From the NCBI RefSeq assembly GCF_000161835.1, contig NZ_GG697169.2, positions 3,398,267 to 3,462,266 on the forward strand: a stretch of 64,000 nt of DNA. Reading direction: 5' to 3'. The notes beneath the pieces were generated by a model. That model was not told the DNA's origin. It made no database searches and saw only the letters and a list, made by a program, of their open reading frames with translations. The DNA is from Thalassobium sp. R2A62. GTDB taxonomy: Bacteria; Pseudomonadota; Alphaproteobacteria; Rhodobacterales; Rhodobacteraceae. Position 1 is the first letter of the stretch. Every line of letters starts with the position of its first letter. Position numbers and translations under genes: made by a program. Positions 1-8,483 of the stretch are shown piece after piece.

Positions 1-291
1 GGTTTGAAGATCCATCGCGCTGGAAATCGCTAGGTCAAAGGGCTGCTGTTCATTCAAGACCGCGCGCATCACTTCGGATGAGCTGGCGACGGTATAATCA
101 ACACGGACCACGTCGTTGTCCGCCAAATAGGACTGGATCATCGGCTCAAAGAAACTGATGTCGGCTGTTGATATGATCCGCAGGACTTGATCCGACCCAT
201 CGGGTCCAAAAACCGCACGATCTTCGATTTCAAAGGCATTCGCCAGTGTTGAGAAACATATCAGTCCGAGGGAAAGGACAAGGTTACGCAT
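1..291 (-). CDS. Periplasmic substrate-binding protein (N-terminal part, cut by window edge)
   Basis: The first 97 codons are visible; the gene runs off the left edge. It begins at an ATG preceded by GGAGGCGGCGC, and residues 1-19 form a signal peptide ending in LANA. The mature part (about 'VLRIISTADISFFEPMI') resembles the first strand and helix of a periplasmic solute-binding fold (ABC iron/organic-acid type). The start lies 31 nt inside the end of the histidine kinase gene, so the two are translationally linked. TctE-type kinases often have such a binding protein beside them, so it may supply ligand information to the kinase. The ligand is not known. Confidence 0.7.
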   Translation of the reverse strand, partial: MRNLVLSLGLICFSTLANAFEIEDRAVFGPDGSDQVLRIISTADISFFEPMIQSYLADNDVVRVDYTVASSSEVMRAVLNEQQPFDLAISSAMDLQT

Positions 292-1637
292 GCGCCGCCT
301 CCTGAATTATTGCTTAGTGTTATTGTGCCGCCATGGGCGCGGACCACTTCGTCAGCGATAGTCAATCCCAGCCCCGAGCCAACCACGGTATCTGCGTTTT
401 CGCCGCGCTCAAAACGTTCGAGCAATGTGCCACGATCCGTTTCGCTGAAACCCGGACCAGAGTCCGAGACAATGATCTCAAAGCCGCCATCTGCAATTTC
501 CAGGGAAACGTCGACAACCTTGCCGCTGCTTGAGTATTTGATCGCGTTGTCCAGCACGTTGTGAAACGCGCTTTGAAATAAAATCCGGTCACCAGTGATT
601 TCTATTGGATCCAAATGGAGAATGCGAACGGGGATCTCTTTTAGATCTGAAATGGGTTGTGACCTTTCCACGGTCTCGCTGATCAACTCGTGCAATTTTA
701 TGACCTCAGAGGACAGGTTGTCGGTCCGGAACGTCACCATTGCATGATCAAGCAACTGACCAGCCGTTCGAGAGCTTTCATCGATCGCACGGATCATTTC
801 ACGGACGGCACGGCGGTTTTCCTCTTTTTCGACCCTGCGCAGCGTGATTTCAGCCTGAGTTCGGACAATGGCCAGCGGGGTACGGACACGGTGGGCGGCT
901 TCGGCGATGAAATCCTCGGATCGGGCCAGTGATTTCTTGAGCCGAGCCATCAAGTTATTCAGCGACACAACAAGTGGTGCCATCTCGCTGGGGACCGGGG
1001 CTGCAACTGGTCGCAGGTCGGAGGGCCCTCGGCGCGAGACAGATTCTGTTAGGCTTTGGAGGGGGCGAATGGTGCTGCGTGCGATCAGCAATGCCATGAC
1101 TGCAGACAATGCAAAAAACCCAAGACCCACGCTAAGTGAAATTCTGGAAATACGCGCGAGGGCGAGGTTCACGCCCGTCAACGTTTGGGCGACTGACACC
1201 TCTAGAAACGCCTGCTTGTTGTCTATGGAAAAGCTGCGCCTCGTCGCTGCGATCCTGATGTCTTGCCCCAAGTACGCGGCCGATTGAAAGGTCATGTCTG
1301 CGTCGGCGAAATCGATCGAGCGGGGCAGGTTGTCGTAGCCTGATAAAAATTCATCATCCAAGCGGATCGAATAAAATGCGCGTTCGTCTGTGACCCTATC
1401 CAGCATCGACAGCGCCGAATATGGAAGGTCGACAGAGATCTCGCCACGTGACACCCGTGCGCTGTCCAAAATAGAAATGGCCGAGGCTGCAAGGATGTTG
1501 TCTTGGGTCTCTTGTGCGATCTGCTGAAAGACTGACTGCATCACGAAATATAGCAAAATGCCAGTAAGGGCAGAGCTGAACAACAGCATGACCAATAGCC
1601 GCTGTCGAATGCTGCGTTTTGTGTTGGGCGCTGTCAT
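261..1637 (-). CDS. Sensor histidine kinase, TctE-like
   Basis: A 458-residue membrane sensor kinase. TM1 lies at about residues 13-34, a periplasmic 2CSK_N-type domain spans about 35-165, and TM2 lies at about 166-187. A short HAMP-like linker follows, then the phospho-acceptor His249 in 'AEAAHRVRTPL', and an ATPase domain with N box (NVLDNAIKYS), G1 (DSGPGF) and G2 (GSGLGL). It overlaps the response regulator gene upstream by 4 nt and the binding-protein gene downstream by 31 nt. The divergent tctCBA operon suggests that it senses a di- or tricarboxylate and controls its uptake; this is inference from TctDE systems. Confidence 0.9.
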   Translation of the reverse strand: MTAPNTKRSIRQRLLVMLLFSSALTGILLYFVMQSVFQQIAQETQDNILAASAISILDSARVSRGEISVDLPYSALSMLDRVTDERAFYSIRLDDEFLSGYDNLPRSIDFADADMTFQSAAYLGQDIRIAATRRSFSIDNKQAFLEVSVAQTLTGVNLALARISRISLSVGLGFFALSAVMALLIARSTIRPLQSLTESVSRRGPSDLRPVAAPVPSEMAPLVVSLNNLMARLKKSLARSEDFIAEAAHRVRTPLAIVRTQAEITLRRVEKEENRRAVREMIRAIDESSRTAGQLLDHAMVTFRTDNLSSEVIKLHELISETVERSQPISDLKEIPVRILHLDPIEITGDRILFQSAFHNVLDNAIKYSSSGKVVDVSLEIADGGFEIIVSDSGPGFSETDRGTLLERFERGENADTVVGSGLGLTIADEVVRAHGGTITLSNNSGGGACVTLSFPSD

Positions 1638-2299
1638 GCCAGTTCTAGTTTGTAGCCCAAACCGCGGACCGTCGTGATCGAGACATCGGACGTATCAAGG
1701 TGGCGACGCAAACGCCCGACATAGACCTCGATTGCATTCTCCGAGGCTTCTTCGTCGTACGAAAACAAGCGGTCGACAAGCTTGGGTTTTGAGAAAACTT
1801 GGTTGGGGGCGTTCACGAAGATTTCGAACAACCGGAGTTCTCTCGTTCTGAGTTTTGTCTCATCGCCGCCGATCTTTAGCGTCCCCGCAAGAGAATCAAA
1901 TTCCAACTCGCCAAACGAAATGATATTGCGCGCAGCACCACCTTGGCGGCGCAAAACGGCACGACAGCGGGCTTCTAGTTCGGAAAAGTCGATGGGTTTT
2001 ACCATGTAGTCGTCAGCGCCCAGATCCAACATTCCGACGCGATCTGAGACTTCGGAACGGGCTGTCAGGACGATGATGGGCGTGCGGGATTTTGCCTCTC
2101 TTTGCTGTGCCAGAAAGCTGCGACCATCGCCATCTGGAAGCATAATATCCAGTAAAATCAGGTCGTAATCGGTCGTATGGGTGAAGTCAGAAGCAGTTTC
2201 CAAATCTCCTGCGTGATCTACAACATGACCATCCAAGGCGAGGCGATCCACCACGGCTCCGGCCAGCGCTTCATTGTCTTCGATGAGGAGGAAACGCAT
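1634..2299 (-). CDS. OmpR-family response regulator, TctD-like
   Basis: A 221-residue response regulator. The receiver domain (about 1-115) carries the acidic pair ED near residue 7, the phospho-acceptor Asp51 in 'LILLDIMLPDG', and the KP pair near residue 101. A winged-helix DNA-binding domain occupies the C-terminal half, ending '...TTVRGLGYKLELA'. The start is the ATG at 2299, where the receiver fold begins (MRFLLIEDNE); the longer reading frame adds only an unrelated 18-residue leader and is rejected. It is the partner of the kinase downstream and probably activates the divergent tctC operon across the 109-bp gap. Confidence 0.92.
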   Translation of the reverse strand: MRFLLIEDNEALAGAVVDRLALDGHVVDHAGDLETASDFTHTTDYDLILLDIMLPDGDGRSFLAQQREAKSRTPIIVLTARSEVSDRVGMLDLGADDYMVKPIDFSELEARCRAVLRRQGGAARNIISFGELEFDSLAGTLKIGGDETKLRTRELRLFEIFVNAPNQVFSKPKLVDRLFSYDEEASENAIEVYVGRLRRHLDTSDVSITTVRGLGYKLELA

Positions 2300-2324
2300 G
2301 ACGCTTTTGTCTTTCTCCGAGCTT

Positions 2325-2340
2325 GTCAGCTTTGTGTCAG
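2325..2340 (+). promoter_or_regulatory. Candidate TctD operator: GTCAG direct repeats 11 bp apart
   Basis: GTCAG occurs at 2325-2329 and again at 2336-2340, an exact 11-bp period, in the gap between the divergent regulator and tctC. OmpR/PhoB-family regulators bind direct repeats with this spacing. The assignment to TctD is inference. Confidence 0.4.
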
Positions 2341-2408
2341 TTTGGGTGGTCAACCTGATCGAACATGAGCGGCCTGTGCCGCAAATGTCAAATGGGAGGA
2401 AAAATCAA

Positions 2409-3401
2409 ATGACATTCAAAATGGGCCGTCGTGCCCTTCTCACTGCTATTGCAGCATTCGGACTTTCTGGCCCCGCGCTGGCGGATGGTCACCAAGTTGT
2501 AGACAGCCTTCACTTCTTGATCCCCGGCGGCGCTGGTGGCGGTTGGGATGGCACTGCACGCGGGACAGGCGAAGCCCTGACTGGCGCAGGTCTTGTTGGC
2601 TCGGCTTCTTACGAAAACATGTCAGGCGGCGGCGGCGGTAAAGCTATCGGTTATCTGATCGAAAATGCTGACAGCAACCACGGCACACTGATGGTGAATT
2701 CCACACCGATCGTGATCCGGTCTTTGACTGGTGTGTTCCCGCAAAGCTTCCGCGACCTGACACTGGTTGCGGGTACAATCGGTGACTACGCGGCGCTTGT
2801 TGTTGCGGCCGACAGCGACATCCAAGACGTCAACGGTCTGATCGACGCATTTAACGCAGACGCATCGGCTGTTGCGATTGGTGGCGGTTCGGTTCCAGGC
2901 GGCATGGACCACTTGGTCGCTGCTATGGTTTTCCAAGCGGCAGGTGCTGATCCGGTAGCTATGAAGTACGTCCCTTACGACGGCGGCGGCGCGACTATGG
3001 CCGGTCTTCTGTCCGGCGAAGTGCAAGCCGTTTCAACTGGTTTCTCCGAGGCTGTTGAACTGGCGAAAGCTGGCGAAGTACGCATCATCGGTGTGACTGC
3101 TGACGATCGCGTGGATGCATATGCTGACGCTCCGACTATGCTCGAGCAGGGCAACGACACGACCTTTGTCAACTGGCGCGGGTTCTTTGCAGCACCTGGT
3201 CTGCCTGATGACAAATTGGCCATGTACCAAGATGCCATCGCTAAGATGTACGAGACAGATGAGTGGGAAACTGTGCGTGCGCGCAACGGTTGGGTCAACA
3301 TCCACAACCCTGGTGCAGATTTCCAGACATTCTTGGAGAACCAAGAAACTGTCATCGGTGATCTGATGAAGAAGCGCCGTTCCTCTAAATCGCACCAATG
3401 A
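2409..3401 (+). CDS. tctC: Tripartite tricarboxylate transporter, periplasmic binding protein (TctC)
   Basis: 330 residues, usual for the family. The signal peptide is MTFKMGRRALLTAIAAF followed by ...PALADG (cleavage near residue 25). The mature domain begins 'LHFLIPGGAGGGWDGTAR', the TctC-family N-terminal strand and glycine loop that grips a carboxylate, and contains 'GGGSVPGGMDHL'. The start at 2409 has GGGAGG 8 nt upstream; an open frame extends farther back but lacks a ribosome site and would put 45 residues before the signal peptide. First gene of tctCBA. A strong hairpin after the stop probably keeps this subunit more abundant than the membrane parts. The ligand is probably citrate or a related acid, given the enzymes downstream. 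Confidence 0.94.
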   Translation: MTFKMGRRALLTAIAAFGLSGPALADGHQVVDSLHFLIPGGAGGGWDGTARGTGEALTGAGLVGSASYENMSGGGGGKAIGYLIENADSNHGTLMVNSTPIVIRSLTGVFPQSFRDLTLVAGTIGDYAALVVAADSDIQDVNGLIDAFNADASAVAIGGGSVPGGMDHLVAAMVFQAAGADPVAMKYVPYDGGGATMAGLLSGEVQAVSTGFSEAVELAKAGEVRIIGVTADDRVDAYADAPTMLEQGNDTTFVNWRGFFAAPGLPDDKLAMYQDAIAKMYETDEWETVRARNGWVNIHNPGADFQTFLENQETVIGDLMKKRRSSKSHQ

Positions 3402-3408
3402 AAACTCT

Positions 3409-3436
3409 GGCGCGCCCGATCCTGTTCGGGCGCGCC
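3409..3436 (+). terminator. Intergenic hairpin between tctC and tctB (attenuator or mRNA stabiliser)
   Basis: A perfect 11-bp stem, GGCGCGCCCGA (3409-3419) with TCGGGCGCGCC (3426-3436), closes a 6-nt loop. It is followed by ATTTTGGG, a poor U-tract, and then the tctB ribosome site. It probably causes partial termination or protects the 3' end of the tctC message, giving more binding protein than membrane subunit. Confidence 0.6.
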
Positions 3437-3456
3437 ATTTTGGGAGGGGACAAAAA

Positions 3457-3948
3457 ATGGCGATTGATCGCTGGATAGCCTTTGTGATCTTGCTGCTGTG
3501 CATCGCTTACGGATACGGCGCATTCTTTACTATGGACGGGCTTTTGCCGCCCATCATGAAACAACGCCCGATTTGGCCCTCTACCTTTCCAAAGGTCTTG
3601 GTTTGCGGTGGGATCGTCTTTTCGTTGGTCATTGTTTTGGGGCTAGAAAAAACGCCCGTCAAAGAGGACGCCGCGGACATCAATCTATCCCGTCTTGGCG
3701 ACTATAAATTCGGACAAGCCTTTCTGCTTCTTGCGCTTATGGTGGCCTATGCGGTGCTGTTGCGCCCACTGGGTTTTCTCGCCTCAACGTTCTTATTCCT
3801 AACGGCCAGTAGCTTTATCCTAGGAGAGCGGCGCTATCTTTTGATGGTGATCGTTTCTGCGATTGCAGCTGGGTTCGTTTGGTATCTGGTGGACTCGGTT
3901 TTAGGAATTTTCCTGCGCCCGCTCCCCTTCTTTTTGATCGGAGGCTGA
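3457..3948 (+). CDS. tctB: Tripartite tricarboxylate transporter, small membrane subunit (TctB)
   Basis: 163 residues, almost wholly hydrophobic, with four predicted membrane spans (about 6-24, 48-65, 87-108 and 118-150). This matches the TctB size and topology. The ATG follows GGGAGGGG at an appropriate distance. It ends one base before tctA. TctB binds the large subunit TctA in the inner membrane; its sequence is weakly conserved in general, so the identification rests on position, size and topology. Confidence 0.9.
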   Translation: MAIDRWIAFVILLLCIAYGYGAFFTMDGLLPPIMKQRPIWPSTFPKVLVCGGIVFSLVIVLGLEKTPVKEDAADINLSRLGDYKFGQAFLLLALMVAYAVLLRPLGFLASTFLFLTASSFILGERRYLLMVIVSAIAAGFVWYLVDSVLGIFLRPLPFFLIGG

Positions 3949-3949
3949 A

Positions 3950-5470
3950 ATGCTCGACGGACTTCTCGTTGGTCTTCAGACCGCATTCACATTCACAAAC
4001 ATTTTGATGGTCATCGGTGGCTGCCTGATCGGTACATTTATTGGAATGTTGCCCGGTCTTGGCCCGATGTCGATCATCGCAATCATGATCCCCGTCGCCA
4101 TCACGATTGGTGATCCATCGACGGCTCTTATCCTTTTGGCGGGCGTCTACTATGGCGCTGTCTTTGGCGGCTCGACCTCGTCGATCTTGATCAACGCGCC
4201 CGGAGTAGCATCAACCGTTGCGACCTCGTTTGATGGCTATCCAATGGCCCGCGCTGGGATGGCTGGCAAAGCGCTAACTATCGCTGCGATCTCATCGTTT
4301 GCGGGGGGCACAATTGGTGCGATTTTGCTTGCGATTTTTGCACCAGCGCTCGCCTCGGTCGCGCTGCTTTTCCACAGTTCTGAATATTTCGCGCTGATGG
4401 TTGTGGGCCTATCTGCCATCGCCGCGTTTGCTGGTACGGGGCAGGTGTCCAAGGCGCTATTGATGACCTTTGTCGGGTTGATGATGGCAACAGTGGGCGA
4501 GGGTGTTTTGTTCAACATGCCGCGCTTCACGATGGGTGTCATGGATCTGCAATCAGGCTTTGGCTTTATCACGCTTGCGATGGCCATGTTCGCCTTGCCC
4601 GAGGCGATCTACCTCGTTCTGGACCCTAGCCGTTCGAAAACAGGCGACGGAGATTCTGGCAAGATCAAAAACCTGCGCATTTCACGTCAAGAAGCCCGTT
4701 CCATTGCACCCGTCATTGGGCGCCAATCTCTTCAAGGTTTCTTTATCGGCGTTCTGCCTGGGGCAGGAGCGACGATCGCGTCCTTCCTCGGTTATGCAGT
4801 TGAACGCAACATCGCACCCAAAGAAGAACAAGCGCAGTTCGGCAAAGGCGCGCCAAAAGGCATTGCAGCACCTGAGGCCGCGAACAATGCGGCCTGCACC
4901 GGATCGTTCGTGCCGCTTTTGACCTTGGGTATCCCAGGGTCTGGCACGACTGCTATCTTGCTCGGTGCATTGATCGCCTTGAACGTCAGCCCCGGTCCGC
5001 GCTTGATGGTTGATGAGCCACAGATTTTCTGGGCAGTGATCATTTCGATGTACCTTGGCAATCTGGTACTTTTGATCCTGAACCTGCCGCTGATCCCGTA
5101 CATCGCTAAGGTGCTCGCAGTTCCGCGCAACTACCTGATCCCGTTCATTCTGTTCTTCACATTGATGGGCGCATACATCGGACAAAACAACGCAACCGAG
5201 CTGCTATTCCTGGTTGGCTTTGGTGTCTGTGCGACGATGCTGCGGTTTGCGGATTATCCTCTCGCGCCGTTGCTGATCGGCTTCATTCTTGGGCCACTCC
5301 TCGAAAACAACTTCTCGCGGGCGATGCAGCTTTATGATGGTGTTGGCTTCATTTGGGAGCGTCCGATGACGCTGGCTTTGTTGATTTTGGCACTGATCCT
5401 TGTTGTGCTTCCTAGCTACCGCCAGCGCCGTGCACGTGTACGTGCTGAAGGTGTGGCAGATGGGGACTAG
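3950..5470 (+). CDS. tctA: Tripartite tricarboxylate transporter, large permease subunit (TctA)
   Basis: 506 residues with about 12 membrane spans, the usual size for TctA. Characteristic segments are 'IGMLPGLGPMSIIAIMIP' near residue 30, the repeat-related 'GVLPGAGATIASFLGYA' near residue 265, and 'LTLGIPGSGTTAILLGAL' near residue 325. These conserved glycine/proline loops form the transport path for the carboxylate driven by a proton or sodium gradient. It starts one base after tctB and overlaps the CoA-transferase gene by 11 nt, so transport and first catabolic step are co-expressed. Confidence 0.95.
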   Translation: MLDGLLVGLQTAFTFTNILMVIGGCLIGTFIGMLPGLGPMSIIAIMIPVAITIGDPSTALILLAGVYYGAVFGGSTSSILINAPGVASTVATSFDGYPMARAGMAGKALTIAAISSFAGGTIGAILLAIFAPALASVALLFHSSEYFALMVVGLSAIAAFAGTGQVSKALLMTFVGLMMATVGEGVLFNMPRFTMGVMDLQSGFGFITLAMAMFALPEAIYLVLDPSRSKTGDGDSGKIKNLRISRQEARSIAPVIGRQSLQGFFIGVLPGAGATIASFLGYAVERNIAPKEEQAQFGKGAPKGIAAPEAANNAACTGSFVPLLTLGIPGSGTTAILLGALIALNVSPGPRLMVDEPQIFWAVIISMYLGNLVLLILNLPLIPYIAKVLAVPRNYLIPFILFFTLMGAYIGQNNATELLFLVGFGVCATMLRFADYPLAPLLIGFILGPLLENNFSRAMQLYDGVGFIWERPMTLALLILALILVVLPSYRQRRARVRAEGVADGD

Positions 5471-6647
5471 ACCTCTCGAAGGTATTAGAATTCTTGATCT
5501 GACAAACGTATTGGCGGGCCCCTATTGCTGTTATCAGCTGGCATTGATGGGGGCCGACGTCATCAAAGTAGAACGCCCCGGATCCGGAGACTTAGCTCGG
5601 GTTCTGGGGGCCGACCCCGCGCGGAACAAAGCGCAAATGGGCATCAGTTTTCTAGCCCAGAACGCGGGTAAGAAGTCTGTTACGCTAGATCTAAAATCAG
5701 AGCGCGGGAAAGAGCTGCTCAAAGATTTGGTTCGCAAAGCCGATGTGTTGGTTGAGAATTTTAGACCCGGAGTTATGAAACGTCTGGGGCTGGACTACCC
5801 AGTGCTCAAATCGGTGAAACCTAGGCTGATCTACTGTGCGATTTCGGGTTTTGGACAAACCGGCCCACGCAAGGGCGATCCCGCCTACGATCAAATTGTA
5901 CAGGGTGTGTCCGGCGTCATGTCGATCACAGGATCGCCCGACGATGCGCCATACCGCGTTGGCTATCCATTGGCCGATACGACGGGCGGCATGACCGCTG
6001 CCATGGCGATAGCGGCGGAACTCAACGCCAACCCTCGGGGTGCATTCTTGGATGTTTCCATGACGGATGCGGTGGTCTCGGCGATGGGTTGGGTGGTGTC
6101 GAACTACTTGATCGGGGGCGTCACACCGGCCGCCAATGGCAACGAGAACACAACGTCTGCGCCGTCGGGCACCTTTGCAACGGCAGATCAACCTCTCAAC
6201 ATCGCGGCAAATCGAGACGAGCAATGGGAAACCCTCGCGCGTCATTTGGGGCGTTCAGATCTCTTGGATGATCCAGACTATTTGACCCGCGAAAATCGCA
6301 AAACCAACCGCTACGCCCTACGCGCAGAGCTCGAAAAAACCCTGATCACAAAACCGGCCAGCGAGTGGGTCAAAGCATTGAATGCGATGGGCGTCCCTTC
6401 CGGTCCAGTTTTGACAGTGCCGCAGGTCCTTGATGACCCGCAACTGAAGGATCGCGGTATGATTGCGGACGTATCTATTGGGACGGAACAGGTCCAAGTT
6501 TCCGCAGCACCTGTGCTGGTCGACGGCGTAAGGCCCGCGCCAAAATCGCCGCCACCAACGTTGGGGCAACACAACGTGGAAATCTGGAGACAGGCCGGTT
6601 TGAGCGCAGATGAGATTTCAGCATTGCAGAACGAGGGCGTGATATGA
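5460..6647 (+). CDS. CaiB/BaiF (family III) CoA-transferase
   Basis: 395 residues. The family III signature at the N-terminus is 'RPLEGIRILDLTNVLAGPY', followed by 'ADVIKVERPGSGD' and the 'NPRGAFLDVSMTDAV' segment. The catalytic Asp is expected in the 'LVENFRPGVMKRLGLDY' to 'PAYDQIVQG' region (Asp in PAYD). The start at 5460 sits inside tctA with GAAGGTG upstream; earlier in-frame residues do not match the family. It probably transfers CoA from a donor such as succinyl-CoA or acetyl-CoA to the acid imported by TctCBA. The next gene (citryl-CoA-lyase-like) suggests citrate or a close analogue as acceptor; that substrate is inference. Confidence 0.9.
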   Translation: MGTRPLEGIRILDLTNVLAGPYCCYQLALMGADVIKVERPGSGDLARVLGADPARNKAQMGISFLAQNAGKKSVTLDLKSERGKELLKDLVRKADVLVENFRPGVMKRLGLDYPVLKSVKPRLIYCAISGFGQTGPRKGDPAYDQIVQGVSGVMSITGSPDDAPYRVGYPLADTTGGMTAAMAIAAELNANPRGAFLDVSMTDAVVSAMGWVVSNYLIGGVTPAANGNENTTSAPSGTFATADQPLNIAANRDEQWETLARHLGRSDLLDDPDYLTRENRKTNRYALRAELEKTLITKPASEWVKALNAMGVPSGPVLTVPQVLDDPQLKDRGMIADVSIGTEQVQVSAAPVLVDGVRPAPKSPPPTLGQHNVEIWRQAGLSADEISALQNEGVI

Positions 6648-7411
6648 GCGACGTTTCTGATTGGTGGCAAACATCGATTATCGACATGGAGCCGGGCCGG
6701 ATCGAATTGCGAGGGCAGCCGATCCAAGACCTGATTGGTAATGTTGGATTTGCTGAAATGATCTGGCTGATGGTGCGTGGAGACAGGCCAACGCCAGACC
6801 AGTTGAGTTTGTTCGAGGCCGCTCTTGTCTCGGCGGTCGATCACGGCCCGCAAGCCCCTTCAATCGCTGCTGCAAGGATGGCTGTGACTTGTGGGTTGTC
6901 GCTGAATAACGCGATGGCCAGTGCCGTAAATATGTTGGGCGATGTTCACGGTGGCGCAGGCGAACAGGCGGTCGAGCTTTGTCATCACATTCAGGGTTTT
7001 GACGGAGATTTGGGGCAAGCCTTGGACGTTTGGATCGCCGACAATGGCAAAATCATCCCGGGCTTTGGGCATCGCTTTCACAAGCCAGTCGATCCACGTG
7101 CGCCAAGATTGATGGAAATGGTCCAAGAGGCGATGCAAGCCGGAGCATGCACCGGAGAGTTCAGCCAAATCGCACAGCACGTCGAGGCCGAGCTTGCCAA
7201 CCGAAAACAAGAGCCAATTCCGATGAATGTCGATGGTGCCACCGCGGTCATCTATGCCGAATTGGGCTTTGCGCCACCGCTTGCCCGGGGCCTGTTTTGT
7301 ATCTCAAGGTCCGTTGGAATTCTGGCGCATTCTTGGGAGCAAGTTCAACAAGGCGGACGGAACAAAGGGCCGACACCGCCCAAATACCGTTGGACGTTCA
7401 CCAAAGACTAG
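6644..7411 (+). CDS. Citryl-CoA lyase-like protein (short citrate synthase fold)
   Basis: 255 residues, much shorter than citrate synthase (about 430), because most of the N-terminal large-domain region is missing. All three catalytic positions of citrate synthase are retained: His102 in 'GDVHGGAGE', His143 in 'PGFGHRFHKPVDPRAP' and Asp197 in 'NVDGATA'. The C-terminal arginine segment 'SRSVGILAHSWEQ' is also present. Stand-alone proteins of this type cleave citryl-CoA to acetyl-CoA and oxaloacetate. It overlaps the CoA-transferase gene by 4 nt. The pair would provide an ATP-free route for citrate (or citramalate-like) breakdown. Activity on another 3-hydroxy-3-carboxyacyl-CoA is possible. Confidence 0.82.
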   Translation: MSDVSDWWQTSIIDMEPGRIELRGQPIQDLIGNVGFAEMIWLMVRGDRPTPDQLSLFEAALVSAVDHGPQAPSIAAARMAVTCGLSLNNAMASAVNMLGDVHGGAGEQAVELCHHIQGFDGDLGQALDVWIADNGKIIPGFGHRFHKPVDPRAPRLMEMVQEAMQAGACTGEFSQIAQHVEAELANRKQEPIPMNVDGATAVIYAELGFAPPLARGLFCISRSVGILAHSWEQVQQGGRNKGPTPPKYRWTFTKD

Positions 7412-7575
7412 AAGCGGTTCTCTGTTTGTCCGAAAAGGTTTGACCGAACAGCCTCGTTGCGAACGCGTGGCCCTTGAACAGTGCCTACCCAGACACAGCT
7501 ATGTGACGATGCGGAAGGGCCATTGTTGTTCGCGCTTTAGCGACTAGGTGAGGTCTGAATGAATTGGAGTTCACT

Positions 7576-8433
7576 ATGACCTATACCCCACCCAAAAAAT
7601 GGACTTGGGACGCCGAAAGCGGCGGCAAGTTCGCGAGCATCAACCGCCCTATCGCTGGCCCAACCCACGACAAAGAACTTTCAGTGGGCAAGCACCCCCT
7701 TCAGCTTTATTCGTTGGCGACGCCGAACGGTGTCAAAGTCACTGTCATGCTAGAAGAGTTGCTCGCTGCAGGGCACACGGGGGCTGAATACGACGCTTGG
7801 TTGATCAACATCCAAGAGGGCGATCAGTTCTCAAGCGGGTTTGTTGACGTAAACCCCAACTCGAAAATTCCGGCGCTGCTGGACACGACGACAGGCACGC
7901 GCGTCTTCGAAAGCGGCGCAATCTTGTTGTATCTCGCCGAGAAATTCGGGGCGTTCTTGCCGACGGATCCAGCCGGTCGAACCGAAGCGTTGAACTGGCT
8001 GTTTTGGTTGCAAGGGTCGGCGCCATATTTGGGTGGTGGCTTTGGTCACTTCTACGCCTATGCGCCTGAAAAATTCGAATACCCGATCAACCGGTTTGCT
8101 ATGGAAGCCAAACGCCATTTGGACGTTCTCGAACGGAACTTGTCCGAACGTCGGTATCTTGCTGGCGATGACTATACGATTGCGGATATCGCAACGGTTC
8201 CGTGGTATGGTGCGCTGGTCAAAGGGCTGGTATATGACGCCGCCGAATTCCTCGATGTTGCGAGGTATGAGAACGTGAACCGCTGGACGGACGACGTGAT
8301 GGCGCGGCCTGCGTATAAACGCGGCAAGATCGTCAATCGGGCATGGGGCGAACCGCAAGAGCAATTGCATGAACGCCATGACTCCAGCGATTTCGAGACC
8401 AAGACCCAAGATAAGATCGCGCAAGACAGCTGA
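7576..8433 (+). CDS. yghU: Glutathione S-transferase family, YghU-type disulfide-bond oxidoreductase
   Basis: 285 residues, close to E. coli YghU (288) and similar along its full length: 'INRPIAGPTHDKELSVGKHP', 'LYSLATPNGVKVTVMLEEL', 'DQFSSGFVDVNPNSKIPAL', 'GGGFGHFYAYAPEKFEY' and 'EQLHERHDSSDFET'. The N-terminal thioredoxin-like domain spans about 45-130 and the helical domain about 135-270. YghU binds two glutathiones and reduces small disulfides. The ATG at 7576 follows TTGGAG; an upstream in-frame TTG is less likely. It lies 164 bp after the lyase gene and ends in a terminator, so it may be the last gene of that operon or separate. Confidence 0.92.
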   Translation: MTYTPPKKWTWDAESGGKFASINRPIAGPTHDKELSVGKHPLQLYSLATPNGVKVTVMLEELLAAGHTGAEYDAWLINIQEGDQFSSGFVDVNPNSKIPALLDTTTGTRVFESGAILLYLAEKFGAFLPTDPAGRTEALNWLFWLQGSAPYLGGGFGHFYAYAPEKFEYPINRFAMEAKRHLDVLERNLSERRYLAGDDYTIADIATVPWYGALVKGLVYDAAEFLDVARYENVNRWTDDVMARPAYKRGKIVNRAWGEPQEQLHERHDSSDFETKTQDKIAQDS

Positions 8434-8454
8434 TCATTTTCTAGGCGACTTTTG

Positions 8455-8483
8455 CGGCCCGTACATGATGTGCGGGCCGTTTT
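8455..8483 (+). terminator. Rho-independent terminator after yghU
   Basis: The stem CGGCCCG (8455-8461) and CGGGCCG (8473-8479) with an 11-nt loop is followed by TTTT. It lies between the convergent ends of yghU and oxyR. Confidence 0.75.
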
